Positions 47,324 to 58,798 of a DNA stretch of 64,000 nt are shown in pieces. The DNA comes from Phenylobacterium sp. (GTDB taxonomy: Bacteria; Pseudomonadota; Alphaproteobacteria; Caulobacterales; Caulobacteraceae): positions 1 to 64,000 of the forward strand of contig NZ_JAUSBZ010000152.1 of NCBI RefSeq assembly GCF_030651755.1, given 5' to 3'. The notes under the pieces were generated by a model. That model saw nothing but the letters and a program-made list of their open reading frames with translations. It had not been told where the DNA came from and did no database searches. Both the position numbers and the translations under genes were made by a program. Each line of letters opens with the position of its first letter. Position 1 is the first letter of the stretch.

Positions 47324-47953
47324 ATGCCGCAATCTGAGCCGTCCGTCCCGGGTCGTCCCCGACTGGTGATCGGCGTCGCCGGCGCCAGCGGCGTGGCCTA
47401 TGGCCTGCGCGCCCTGGCCGCCTGCCGGGACCTGGGGGTGGAAAGCCATCTGGTCATGAGCCGGGCCGCGGCCCTCACCCTCGCCCAGGAGACCGATCTT
47501 TCGGTGGCCGAGGTCCAGGCCATGGCCGATGTGGCCTATCGCGCGGGCGACGTGGGCGCCGCCATCGCCTCGGGCTCGTTTCCCACCCTGGGCATGCTGA
47601 TCGCCCCCTGTTCGGTGCGGACCATGAGCGAGGTGGCCACCGGCGTGACCTCCTCCCTGATGACCCGGGCCGCCGACGTGACCCTCAAGGAGCGCCGCCC
47701 CCTGGTGCTGATGGTGCGCGAGACTCCCCTGCACCTGGGGCATCTGCGAACCATGGTGAAGCTGGCGGAGATGGGGGCGGTGATCGCCCCGCCCCTGCCG
47801 GCCTTCTACGCCAAGCCGGTCAGCCTGGAGGAGATGGTCGACCAGTCGGTGGGCCGGGCGCTCGATCTGTTTGGCCTGTCCTGGGCCCGGGTGAAGCGAT
47901 GGGGCCAGGACATGGCCATGCCCCCGGCCATGCCCCCGGCCATGGACGACTGA
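47324..47953 (+). CDS. ubiX: flavin prenyltransferase UbiX
   Basis: RLVIGVAGASGVAYGLRAL; IAPCSVRTMSEVATGVTSSLMTRAADVTLKERRPLVLMVRETPLHLGHLRTMVKLAEMGAVIAPPLPAFYAKP. Confidence 0.93.
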   Translation: MPQSEPSVPGRPRLVIGVAGASGVAYGLRALAACRDLGVESHLVMSRAAALTLAQETDLSVAEVQAMADVAYRAGDVGAAIASGSFPTLGMLIAPCSVRTMSEVATGVTSSLMTRAADVTLKERRPLVLMVRETPLHLGHLRTMVKLAEMGAVIAPPLPAFYAKPVSLEEMVDQSVGRALDLFGLSWARVKRWGQDMAMPPAMPPAMDD

Positions 47954-47956
47954 GCC

Positions 47957-48502
47957 ATGGACCTCTGGTCCTGGGCCGTGGCCGCCTATGGCCGCCCTGG
48001 TGTTGCGCCGGCCGCCCTCGCCCTGCAGGACGAGCATGGGCAGTGCGTGCCCCTGCTGCTCTGGGGCGCGTTTGCAAGGCCGGCTGACCCTGACGTCATC
48101 GGTGAGGCTGTCAGCCTGGCAAGGACCTGGGAGCGCGCCGCCATCCTGCCCCTGCGCGCCGCCCGCCGGAACCTGAAGTCCCCCCTGCCGGGGGCCGATA
48201 CCGGTCCGCGGGAGGCCCTGCGCGATCAGGTTAAGGCCGCCGAGCTGGCCGCCGAACGTCTGCTGCTGGCCGCCCTGGCGCCCCTGGGGCCAGGCGTGAG
48301 GGATGCGGGGCCGCCCCTGGCCGTCCTCCAGGCAATCGCCAAGGCCTGGGGTCCGACGTCACCGGGGGCGCCGGACGCCCTGAGCGCGGGCCTGACGCGC
48401 CTTTCGGCCGCCCTGTCTCACCCGCCGGATCCCGGCGATCCGGCGGCCGCGATCGGTGACGGATTGAGCGGTCCTTTACCCAGGGCTGGCAAAACAGGAT
48501 GA
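47957..48502 (+). CDS. TIGR02444/DUF2390 family protein
   Basis: DLWSWAVAAYGRPGVAPAALALQDEHGQCVPLLLWGAFA...LRAARRNLKSP. Confidence 0.8.
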   Translation: MDLWSWAVAAYGRPGVAPAALALQDEHGQCVPLLLWGAFARPADPDVIGEAVSLARTWERAAILPLRAARRNLKSPLPGADTGPREALRDQVKAAELAAERLLLAALAPLGPGVRDAGPPLAVLQAIAKAWGPTSPGAPDALSAGLTRLSAALSHPPDPGDPAAAIGDGLSGPLPRAGKTG

Positions 48503-48539
48503 TGCAGCGACGGGGGAACAAGGCCATGGCGGGGGCGGC

Positions 48540-48755
48540 ATGAACGATCTGGGACCCGATCCCGAGGCGCAGCTCCGTGAACGCCTGAGCGCCGCCCGGC
48601 AGGAACACGCCGATCTCGACATCGCCGTGCAGGCGATCAGCGCCATGCCCACCCCAAGCCTGGGGGTTCTGGGGCGCTTCAAGCGCCGGAAACTCGCCCT
48701 GAAGGACGAGATCGCCGCCCTGGAGGATCAGCTGACCCCGGACATCATCGCCTGA
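48540..48755 (+). CDS. YdcH/DUF465 family protein
   Basis: LRERLSAARQEHADLDIAVQAISAMPTPSLGVLGRFKRRKLALKDEIAALEDQL. Confidence 0.85.
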   Translation: MNDLGPDPEAQLRERLSAARQEHADLDIAVQAISAMPTPSLGVLGRFKRRKLALKDEIAALEDQLTPDIIA

Positions 48756-48773
48756 GGCCAGGGCTGCCGGCGG

Positions 48774-49127
48774 TCAGTCTATGACCTTGAACCGGCCCTT
48801 TTCGAAAAAGCGCAGCACCTGCTCCAGCTCGTGCCCACGGCGCAGGATCATGCCCCCCTGGCCGATCACCGCCCAGGCCCCCTGGCGCCGCGCCAGGGCC
48901 GGGCGCTTTTCGATGCGATAGAGGGGCGACTCCGCCGCGCGACGGAAGACCGAAAAGGCGCAGGCCTCGTTCCCGGGTTCGATGGAATAGTCCCGCCATT
49001 CGCCGGCGGCGACCATTCGACCATAGAGGTTGAGGAGCCGCTGGAATTCCTGGCGCTGAAAAAAGACGGGGCCGGCCCGGCGTCCGGCGGTCGCGTGGGA
49101 ATCGTTGGCGGACGGATCAGTGGCCAT
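48774..49127 (-). CDS. DUF2794 family protein
   Basis: VFFQRQEFQRLLNLYGRMVAAGEWRDYSIEPGNEACAFSVFRRAAESPLYRIEKRPALARRQGAWAVIGQGGMILRRGHELEQVLRFF. Confidence 0.85.
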   Translation of the reverse strand: MATDPSANDSHATAGRRAGPVFFQRQEFQRLLNLYGRMVAAGEWRDYSIEPGNEACAFSVFRRAAESPLYRIEKRPALARRQGAWAVIGQGGMILRRGHELEQVLRFFEKGRFKVID

Positions 49128-49349
49128 CGCCGCAGAGCGTGACTCAATCCGCCGAAGAAATCGAGCCGTGATTGCGGCGGCCCCCGCGCCGCGAAATGAC
49201 CTTATTTCGGTCCTGTCCCCGCCTGCTTAGACCCCGATAAATGCATTGTCGGTTGATCGGGACCTCGCGGTTCCGGACCCTGAACAGCCCCCCCAGCCCC
49301 CCTGGGACCCGGGACTCGGTCAGCCGGCGATCTACCCCATCCCCGATTG

Positions 49350-49393
49350 ACGGCCTGCGCGGAGTAGCCCCCCTCCTCTGCGCGGGCCGTTTT
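49350..49393 (+). terminator. strong Rho-independent-like terminator ACGGCCTGCGCGGAG...CTCTGCGCGGGCCGT-TTT
   Basis: 15-bp arms with two wobble pairs and a T-run on the + strand; no + strand CDS immediately upstream. Confidence 0.65.
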
Positions 49394-49432
49394 CGTTGGG
49401 CGACGCAGGCGTGTCTTGGAGCCTGAGCCAAG

Positions 49433-49454
49433 GATCAGACGGTTCCGTCTGATC
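49433..49454. repeat. palindrome GATCAGACGG-TT-CCGTCTGATC within a REP-like element
   Basis: Perfect 10-bp arms, flanked by gcatcatgctctag. Confidence 0.7.
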
Positions 49455-49464
49455 GCATCATGCT

Positions 49465-50193
49465 CTAGCGCGCGGCGGTCTGGGGGCGCGCCATCAGGGT
49501 GGTCTTGGCCTTGGCCGCCAGAATACGGCCGCCTTCCGGGGCCTGGACGATCAGCAGGGTCTCAAGACCCTCTTCGGTGGGCTCAGGCGCCGCATAGGCG
49601 GTGGGCCGGCCCCGCCACTGGCCCAGACGGACGATCTCACGGACCACATTGCGCTGCTCCAGGGTCTGACCCCGGTTCTCGCCCCGGCGCACGACCACCT
49701 GCCGCGGCTTGGGGTCATAGCGCACCAGCCAGACCTCGGCCCCGCCCCGGGGGGCCGGACCAGAGCCCACATCCACCCGGCGCGGGCCGATGAACTGGAT
49801 GTCGGGCGCCGGTCCCTGGCTGCGGGCGGCGTCGTCCAGCAGGTCCTCGACCTTGTCCGGCTCGACCCCCGAGGCCTCGCTCGCCCCGTTGATGACCAGC
49901 TGGGGGGTGTAGGGTTCGCGCAGGGACAGGGGCGCCAGATAGGCCTTCTGCCGCTCGGCGAAGGCTGGCTGGGCGAAGGTGTCGGCCCAGCCCAGATAGT
50001 CCCAGTAGTCGACGGCGAAGGTCAGGGCCACCACACCGGGTCGCTCGGCCAGGCTGTTGACGAAGGTGTTGGCCTCAGCACAGGCCGCGCAGCCCTGGGC
50101 GGTATAGAACTCCACCACCACCGGCGGCTTGGCCGCGGCGGCGACGGCCGGGACCGTCAGGAGGCATAGGGCGGCGAGCAGGGCTCTGATCAT
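49465..50193 (-). CDS. DUF1223 family (thioredoxin-like, secreted)
   Basis: MIRALLAALCLLTVPAVAAAAKPPVVVEFYTAQGCAACAEANTFVNSLAERPGVVALTFAVDYWDYLGWADTFAQPAFAERQKAY. Confidence 0.9.
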   Translation of the reverse strand: MIRALLAALCLLTVPAVAAAAKPPVVVEFYTAQGCAACAEANTFVNSLAERPGVVALTFAVDYWDYLGWADTFAQPAFAERQKAYLAPLSLREPYTPQLVINGASEASGVEPDKVEDLLDDAARSQGPAPDIQFIGPRRVDVGSGPAPRGGAEVWLVRYDPKPRQVVVRRGENRGQTLEQRNVVREIVRLGQWRGRPTAYAAPEPTEEGLETLLIVQAPEGGRILAAKAKTTLMARPQTAAR

Positions 50194-50301
50194 GGTCGGG
50201 CAATTAAGCCGAGTTGCGGCGCCCGCGCGCCTCAACAAGGTGTGAGCAGAGGTCGACATTGGGTTCGACGTCTCAAAAAAAGCAGTCCCTCATAAAACGT
50301 C

Positions 50302-50335
50302 AAAAGGGGGCCGCGGCGACCGCGACCCCCCTTTT
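50302..50335 (-). terminator. terminator hairpin AAAAGGGGG...CCCCCCTTTT downstream of acnA
   Basis: Inverted repeat ending in a T-run on the minus strand, just after the acnA stop. Confidence 0.8.
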
Positions 50336-50355
50336 CGTTGTCAGGCGCGATGCGC

Positions 50356-53046
<2,691 letters not shown>

Positions 53047-53257
53047 CCTAAAGGATCCTCTCTCTGTTCACGGCCGTTCATCTACCGCCCCCGGGATCGC
53101 GCGCTCAAAGAGGCGGACACACAGCGTCCGTCCCCGCGCCGCGTACGCCCCCTCGGGTGGCGACGGCCGCGGCTGTCATAGACCCGGCCGCGAGCCTCGT
53201 CCATGCGAGGCGTGAGGTCATTTTGCGGCCTCTTCTTTACTTTGCGGGGGGCCGCCC

Positions 53258-53857
53258 ATGATCCCAGAGGTTTCGATTCAGTCCCTGGCCCTGTCCCGCG
53301 GGGGCCGCCAGTTGTTTTCGCGACTTATTCTCAAGTTAAGTCCGGGGGAAGCGATCGCCCTCATCGGGCGCAACGGCGCGGGAAAAACCAGTCTTTTGAG
53401 AGCTATAGCCGGCCTGATCAACCCCGATGAGGGGGAGATCGCCTTTGGCGGCGTCGAGCCCGCCGAGGCGCGGGAGGCCATTCATCTCCTTGGACATCTG
53501 GACGGCCTGAAGTCTTCGCGGACGGCCCGGGACGAACTGGCCTTCTGGACCGGTTTCGGCGGCGGCGCGCCCGCCGCCGTGGAGGCCGCCGCGGCCCGCC
53601 TGGAGCTGATCCCCCTGCTGGATCTGGAGGTGCGGCGCCTGTCGGCCGGGCAGAGGCGAAGGCTGGCCCTGGCCCGCCTGCTGGCCGCGCCCCGACCGCT
53701 CTGGCTGCTGGACGAGCCCTTGAGCCCCCTGGACGCCGAATGGCGCGGCCGGTTCGGAGAGATCATGGGCGAGCATCTGGCCACGGGCGGCATGATCCTG
53801 GCCGCGGTCCACGACCCCCTGCCGCTGGCGACCCGCACGGTGGAGGTCGGCCGATGA
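53258..53857 (+). CDS. ccmA: heme exporter ATP-binding protein
   Basis: [61 protein letters not shown]; next to ccmB. Confidence 0.92.
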   Translation: MIPEVSIQSLALSRGGRQLFSRLILKLSPGEAIALIGRNGAGKTSLLRAIAGLINPDEGEIAFGGVEPAEAREAIHLLGHLDGLKSSRTARDELAFWTGFGGGAPAAVEAAAARLELIPLLDLEVRRLSAGQRRRLALARLLAAPRPLWLLDEPLSPLDAEWRGRFGEIMGEHLATGGMILAAVHDPLPLATRTVEVGR

Positions 53858-54519
53858 GCCGGGTTTCCACCCTGCTGGCCCGGGAGACGGCTCTGGCCTG
53901 GGGCAAGGGCGGCGGTCCCATGGTGGCCGTCGGCTTCTATGCCGGGGTCGCCACCCTGCTGCCCCTCGCCGTCGGGTCGGAGCCCGAGCGGCTGGCGGCC
54001 ATCGCGCCCGGCGCGGCCTGGGTGGCCCTGGCGCTCGCCGCCCTGCTCTCCCTCGATCGCCTGTTCGAGCGGGACTATGAGGACGGATCCCTGGACCTGC
54101 TCACCCTGTCGCCGGTCCCGCTGGAGATCATCTGTGCGATCAAATGCCTGGCCCAGTGGCTGGCCACCGGCCTGCCCCTGGCGCTCGCCGCGCCCGTAGC
54201 GGCCATTGCGCTGGGCGCCTCGCCCCAGCTCAGCGGTCTGGTGGTGGCCTGCGCGCTGCTCGGCGGCCTGGCCTTTTCCTTCATGGGCGGGATTGGCGCG
54301 GCGCTGAGCCTCGGGGCGCGCCGGGGCGGCCTCTTGACCGCGGTGATCGTCCTGCCGCTGTTCGTGCCGCCGGTGATCTTCGGCGGCGGCGCCCTGGCCA
54401 GCCTGGAGGCCGGCCTGCCCTGGAGCGCGGGGTTCGCCCTGCTGGGCGCCTATGCCGCCGCCGCCGTGGCGCTCGGACCCCTGGCCATGGCCGCGGCCTG
54501 TCGCAACGCCCTGTCCTGA
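53854..54519 (+). CDS. ccmB: heme exporter permease
   Basis: [85 protein letters not shown]. Confidence 0.92.
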   Translation: MSRVSTLLARETALAWGKGGGPMVAVGFYAGVATLLPLAVGSEPERLAAIAPGAAWVALALAALLSLDRLFERDYEDGSLDLLTLSPVPLEIICAIKCLAQWLATGLPLALAAPVAAIALGASPQLSGLVVACALLGGLAFSFMGGIGAALSLGARRGGLLTAVIVLPLFVPPVIFGGGALASLEAGLPWSAGFALLGAYAAAAVALGPLAMAAACRNALS

Positions 54520-54587
54520 AAGAATCTGCGACGGAACGGCGGTCGGCCTGCGTGCAAGTCTTCAGAGGGGCACGACTGGAGACACAC

Positions 54588-55106
54588 ATGAAGACGATCA
54601 AGACCATTGCGCTCAGCGGCGCCATCGCCAGCCTGGCCTTCGCCACCGCCGCCTACGCCCAGCAACCACCGGCGCCCGGCCAGGGCCAGCGCCCCGGCAT
54701 GGAGGCCCGCGAACGCCCCAGCCCGGAACAGATGCGCACCCACATGGCCGAGCGCCTGCGCACCACCCTGCAGCTGACCAGCCAGCAGGAGGCCGCCCTC
54801 AACACCTATGTCGGCGCCATCGCTCCGCAGCCGGGCGCCTGGGACCGCCGCGGCGATCGCAGCGCCATGCGCGACATGACCACGCCCCAGCGCCTGGACG
54901 CCATGGCCGCCCAGATGGCCCAGCGCCAGCAGGCCTTCGCCACCCGGGCTGAGGCCACCAAGCGCTTCTACGCCCAGCTGACGCCGACCCAGCAAAAGGC
55001 CTTCGACGCCCTGCGCCCGGCCGGCCGCGGCATGGGTATGGGCATGGGCGGCAAGTCCATGGGCGGCCCCGGCGGCCATCGCGGCATGGGCCACAGCGGC
55101 CGTTAA
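54588..55106 (+). CDS. periplasmic LTXXQ-motif (Spy/CpxP-like) protein with Met/Gly/His-rich tail
   Basis: Signal peptide; LQLTSQQEAALNTY and LTPTQQKAFDAL; tail GRGMGMGMGGKSMGGPGGHRGMGHSGR. Confidence 0.75.
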   Translation: MKTIKTIALSGAIASLAFATAAYAQQPPAPGQGQRPGMEARERPSPEQMRTHMAERLRTTLQLTSQQEAALNTYVGAIAPQPGAWDRRGDRSAMRDMTTPQRLDAMAAQMAQRQQAFATRAEATKRFYAQLTPTQQKAFDALRPAGRGMGMGMGGKSMGGPGGHRGMGHSGR

Positions 55107-55119
55107 GCGTCCGAAAAGT

Positions 55120-55250
55120 GAGGGACACGAAGGACACGAAGACAGCCAAGCGCACAAAGATGCCTGCGGCATGGTCTTCGTGTTCTTCGCGCCCCTTTGT
55201 GTCCCCCCTTTGTGTCCTTTGTGTCGCCCCTTGATGTCGCCTGCGGCGGA
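55120..55250 (+). repeat. dispersed GACACGAAG repeat, copy E
   Basis: agggacacgaaggacacgaagacagccaag...tcttcgtgttcttcgcgcccctttgtgt...tgtgtcgccccttgatgtcgcctgcggcg. Confidence 0.8.
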
Positions 55251-55337
55251 CGAGACCTCGCCGCATTCAGACGCTGACCCCCCCGCGACGGAGCGGCGCC
55301 TTGCGGGGGCGCGGCGCAAAGGGCTAATTGCGCGGCC

Positions 55338-56066
55338 ATGATCCCCGCCCCGGCCTTCCTGTCCAATCCCGAACGGTTCATGGCCTTTTCCCGCTGGGCC
55401 GCGCCCCTGTTCGGCGCCATCGCCGTGGTCCTGGCCATCGCCGGCCTGTGGCTCGCCTTCGCCGCGCCGGAGGATTATCAGCAGGGCGATACGGTGCGGA
55501 TCATGTTCATCCATGTGCCGGCGGCCTGGATGAGCATGTTCGTCTATGCCTGCTTAGGCGTCGCGAGCTTCCTGTCGCTGGTCTTCCGCCATGCCCTGGC
55601 CGACGCCGCCGCCCAGGCCGCAGCCCCGCTGGGCGCCGCCTTCACGGCGCTCGCCCTGATCACCGGCTCCCTCTGGGGCCGGCCCATGTGGGGCGCCTGG
55701 TGGGTGTGGGACGCCCGCATGACCTCGGTCCTGGTGCTGTTCCTGTTCTACGTCGCCTACATGGCCCTGCGCGCCGCCCTGGATGATGAGGCCAAGGCCG
55801 CCCGGGCCGGCGCGATCCTGGCCCTGGTGGGGGTGGTCAACCTGCCCATCGTCAAGTTCTCCGTCGACTGGTGGAACAGCCTGCACCAGGGCGCCTCGGT
55901 GTTCCGCGCCGATGGTCCCACCGTGGCCGACGTCTTCCTCTACCCCCTGCTGCTGATGGCGCTGGCCTATATGTCGGCCTTCGGGTCGCTCTGGCTGGTC
56001 CGCATCCGCGGCGAGGTCTGGCGCCGCCGGGCCGAGGCGCTGGCGCTGCGCGCAGCGAGGGCCTGA
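55338..56066 (+). CDS. ccmC: heme exporter permease CcmC
   Basis: VRIMFIHVPAAWMSMFVYACLGVASF; ITGSLWGRPMWGAWWVWDARMTSVLVLFLFYVAYMALR; WWNSLHQGASV. Confidence 0.95.
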   Translation: MIPAPAFLSNPERFMAFSRWAAPLFGAIAVVLAIAGLWLAFAAPEDYQQGDTVRIMFIHVPAAWMSMFVYACLGVASFLSLVFRHALADAAAQAAAPLGAAFTALALITGSLWGRPMWGAWWVWDARMTSVLVLFLFYVAYMALRAALDDEAKAARAGAILALVGVVNLPIVKFSVDWWNSLHQGASVFRADGPTVADVFLYPLLLMALAYMSAFGSLWLVRIRGEVWRRRAEALALRAARA

Positions 56067-56068
56067 GG

Positions 56069-56290
56069 ATGTTCGGCATGCTTGATCTCGACGCCAGCCC
56101 CTATGGCGCCTTCGTGTGGCCGGCCTTCGCCATCACCGCGCTGGTCTTTATCGGCATGATCGCCGGCGCCCTGGCCCATGCCCGCCACTGGCGCGCCCGC
56201 ACCGAGGCCCTGCGCCAGACCGCCGAGGCCGCCGAGGCCGCCCGGCGCGGCGGCCCGGCCCCAGATCTTGGCAAGGATCCTGCCCCATGA
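56069..56290 (+). CDS. ccmD: heme exporter protein CcmD
   Basis: Short single-TM protein SPYGAFVWPAFAITALVFIGMIAGALAHARHWRART between ccmC and ccmG. Confidence 0.8.
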   Translation: MFGMLDLDASPYGAFVWPAFAITALVFIGMIAGALAHARHWRARTEALRQTAEAAEAARRGGPAPDLGKDPAP

Positions 56291-56802
56291 ACCGCTGGCT
56301 GGCGCTGGCCCCCCTGGCGGTGCTCGTGGCGCTCGCCCTGTTGTTTGGCCTCTATTCCCTGAACCGCGACCCTCAGGTCCAGCCCCAGGCCATGGTCGGC
56401 AAGCCGGTCCCGGCGCTCAGCCTGCCCCATCTGGAGAGCGGCCGCCCGACGGCCATCACAGAGGCTCTGAACGGCCAGCCGGCCCTGATCAACTTCTTCG
56501 CCTCCTGGTGCCCGCCCTGCGAGGTGGAGCATCCGGTGCTGGTGGAGCTGGCCGCCCGGGGCGTGCCGATCATCGGCGTGGCCTATAAGGACGCCCCCCC
56601 CAACACCGAGGCCTTCCTTGCCCGCCTCGGCGACCCCTTCACCATCCACCTGGTGGACCGCGACGGCCGCGCCGGCGTCGAGTTCGGCGTCACCGGCGTC
56701 CCCGAGACCTATCTGGTCGGCGCCGACGGGACGATCCTCGCCAAGCACGCGGGGCCGTTGAGCGCAGAAGATGCGGCGGCGCTGTGGGGGCGGCGGGAGT
56801 AG
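56287..56802 (+). CDS. ccmG: thiol:disulfide interchange protein CcmG/DsbE
   Basis: ALINFFASWCPPCEVEHPVLVELAARGVPIIGVAYKDAPPNTEAFLARLGDPF; GVTGVPETYLVGADG. Confidence 0.93.
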   Translation: MNRWLALAPLAVLVALALLFGLYSLNRDPQVQPQAMVGKPVPALSLPHLESGRPTAITEALNGQPALINFFASWCPPCEVEHPVLVELAARGVPIIGVAYKDAPPNTEAFLARLGDPFTIHLVDRDGRAGVEFGVTGVPETYLVGADGTILAKHAGPLSAEDAAALWGRRE

Positions 56803-56899
56803 CGCCCCCTTCATCCCCGCCCTGTTCGACCTGGCCGTGGAGGCGGTGTTCGAAAATCCCCACCGGGCGTGACGGACGACCTCCGCCGAAGGCGGGGGA

Positions 56900-56988
56900 A
56901 GAAGAACCACAAAGATCACAAAGGGGGCGCGGCGCCTTCGTGCGCTTTGTGGGCTTCGTGGTTGATCGTCTGCGCGCTACGCGCGAGG
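56900..56988. repeat. dispersed repeat, copy F (variant subfamily with copy B)
   Basis: gaagaaccacaaagatcacaaaggg...cttcgtgcgctttgtgggcttcgtggttgatcgtctgcgcgctacgcgc. Confidence 0.65.
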
Positions 56989-57097
56989 TCGCCGAGGCGC
57001 CCAAGAGACCCCTGGCCTTCAGACACCGTTAACCATAAATTCAGTGGGGACCGGCCATTTTGGCCCTGATTTACCGCTCCAGACCCCGGTTTTCGCT

Positions 57098-57388
57098 GTG
57101 ACCGCGATTCGACCTCCTTTTCCGAACGCCCTGCCGACGGCCCCGCAAGGGGTCGCGCCGCAGCCGCGCAGCGCCGCCCAGAAGGCCTTTTTCGAGGCCG
57201 CCCTGGGCCGGGCGGCGCCGGACGCCGCGCCTGTTGCGTCCCGGGTCCCGACCCGGGCCGCGGCGCCGGCCGCTGACATCCAGGTGCGCGCCACGCCGGT
57301 GCGCGAGGTTCCCCTGCAGGTCCGCGCCACCGATGAGCCGCCGAAGAAGATTCTGCGGCCAGGCTCCCTGCTGGATATTCGAGTCTAG
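57098..57388 (+). CDS. small hypothetical protein
   Basis: VTAIRPPFPNALPTAPQGVAPQPRSAAQKAFFEAALGRA...KKILRPGSLLDIRV; plausible coding composition, GTG start assumed. Confidence 0.4.
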   Translation: MTAIRPPFPNALPTAPQGVAPQPRSAAQKAFFEAALGRAAPDAAPVASRVPTRAAAPAADIQVRATPVREVPLQVRATDEPPKKILRPGSLLDIRV

Positions 57389-57858
57389 AACCGGCCCGAG
57401 CGGGCCTTCCAGATGGCGGTTTCCAGGGCGCGGGCGAAATCGGCCTGTTCGCCGGGCGACAGGGCCGCGGCCACCTGGGCGAACTTTCCCGAGAGCCTCA
57501 GTCGGACGCCCACGGTGCGGTCGTCCTCCACCTCCACATCGACCCGGGTGAAGGCCGTGGGCGAGGTCCAGACCAGGGCCTGGGCCTGGGGGGTCTGGCG
57601 CAGGACGCGGACCTCGTGGGCGGTGACCTGCACCCGCTCCACCTGCTTGGCGGCGTGGAAACTGACCAGGAAGGCGAGCGCGATGGCGCCCACATCCAGC
57701 GCCAGGAAGATCGGCACCAGGGTCGCCCCCATGGACATGAAGACCAGGGCCGAGACGCAGTTCAGGGCTGTGATCGCGGATATAAGGATCACGAACCCTC
57801 GCTGCGACAGCGAGCGGTTGGGGGAGATGACCGCGTCCATGTAATAGGGGCCGTCCAT
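57385..57858 (-). CDS. DUF2244 family membrane protein
   Basis: MDAVISPNRSLSQRGFVILISAITALNCVSALVFMSMGATLVPIFLALDVGAIALAFLVSF. Confidence 0.8.
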   Translation of the reverse strand: MDGPYYMDAVISPNRSLSQRGFVILISAITALNCVSALVFMSMGATLVPIFLALDVGAIALAFLVSFHAAKQVERVQVTAHEVRVLRQTPQAQALVWTSPTAFTRVDVEVEDDRTVGVRLRLSGKFAQVAAALSPGEQADFARALETAIWKARSGRF

Positions 57859-57923
57859 CGTGACCGGGATATTAGCGACGCCAGCGGGCTTGGCGAGGGG
57901 CTTTGCGCAGGGCATCAAGCCCC

Positions 57924-58637
57924 ATGGCCGCGCCTCCCCGATCCCCCGCTGCGAAACCCCGCAAGACCCCGGCGAAGGCGCCCGTCCGCCGGCGCCTGCC
58001 GCCGGCCGAGCAGGCGCGCATCGCCACCCTGTTCGAGCGGTTCGAGGCTGCGGAGTCCGACCCGCGCACCGAACTCAACTATGACAGCCCCTATACATTG
58101 GTGACCGCGGTCGCCCTGTCGGCCCAGGCCACAGATGTGTCGGTCAACAAGGCCACCGCCCGGCTGTTTGCGGTGGCCGACACCCCGGAGAAGATGCTGG
58201 CCCTGGGGGAGGAGGGCCTGATCCCCCTGATCGCCTCCATCGGCCTCTTCCGCACCAAGGCCAGGAACGTCATCGCCGCGGCCCGCATCCTGATCGAACA
58301 GCACGGGGGCGAGGTGCCCCTGGAGCGGGCGGCCCTGCAGGCCCTGCCCGGGGTGGGCCGCAAGACCGCCAGCGTGGTGCTGAACGAACTGCGGGTCGAG
58401 CCGGCCATCGCCGTGGACACCCACGTCTTCCGCGTCGCCCACCGGCTGAAGCTCGCCTTCGGCAAGACCCCCGACCAGGTGGAGGCCGAGCTGATGGCGG
58501 TGATCCCCCAGCCCTATCTGGTGCGGGCCCACCACTGGCTGATCCTGCACGGCCGCTATGTCTGCGTGGCCCGCAGGCCCAAGTGCGAGGAATGCCCCGT
58601 CGCCGACCTCTGTCCGTCCCGGGCGCTGTTCTCCTAG
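57924..58637 (+). CDS. nth: endonuclease III
   Basis: LVTAVALSAQATDVSVNKATARLF; LPGVGRKTASVVLNELRVEPAIAVDTHVFRVAHRLKLA; C-terminal CVARRPKCEECPVADLC Fe-S motif. Confidence 0.95.
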   Translation: MAAPPRSPAAKPRKTPAKAPVRRRLPPAEQARIATLFERFEAAESDPRTELNYDSPYTLVTAVALSAQATDVSVNKATARLFAVADTPEKMLALGEEGLIPLIASIGLFRTKARNVIAAARILIEQHGGEVPLERAALQALPGVGRKTASVVLNELRVEPAIAVDTHVFRVAHRLKLAFGKTPDQVEAELMAVIPQPYLVRAHHWLILHGRYVCVARRPKCEECPVADLCPSRALFS

Positions 58638-58649
58638 ACGCGCAGCGCT

Positions 58650-58777
58650 AGAAAAAGAGGGGACACGAAGAACACGAAGACAGCCAAGGACACGGAGGGA
58701 TCTGCGGCCTCGCCTTTGTGTCCTTCGCGCCATCTTCGTGTCCTTTGTGTCCCCAATTTGCAGCGCCTGCGGCGCTC
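58650..58777 (+). repeat. dispersed GACACGAAG repeat, copy G
   Basis: gaaaaagaggggacacgaagaacacgaagacagccaaggacacggagggatctgcggcctcgcctttgtgtccttcgcgc...cagcgcctgcggcgc. Confidence 0.8.
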
Positions 58778-58798
58778 AAGGCGGTGGGGCCAGCGCCC

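Noticed and set aside
47905-47953. Tandem CCCCCGGCCATG units at the ubiX 3' end (MAMPPAMPPAMDD)
   Set aside because: Only two to three short units at a protein tail; likely simple slippage.
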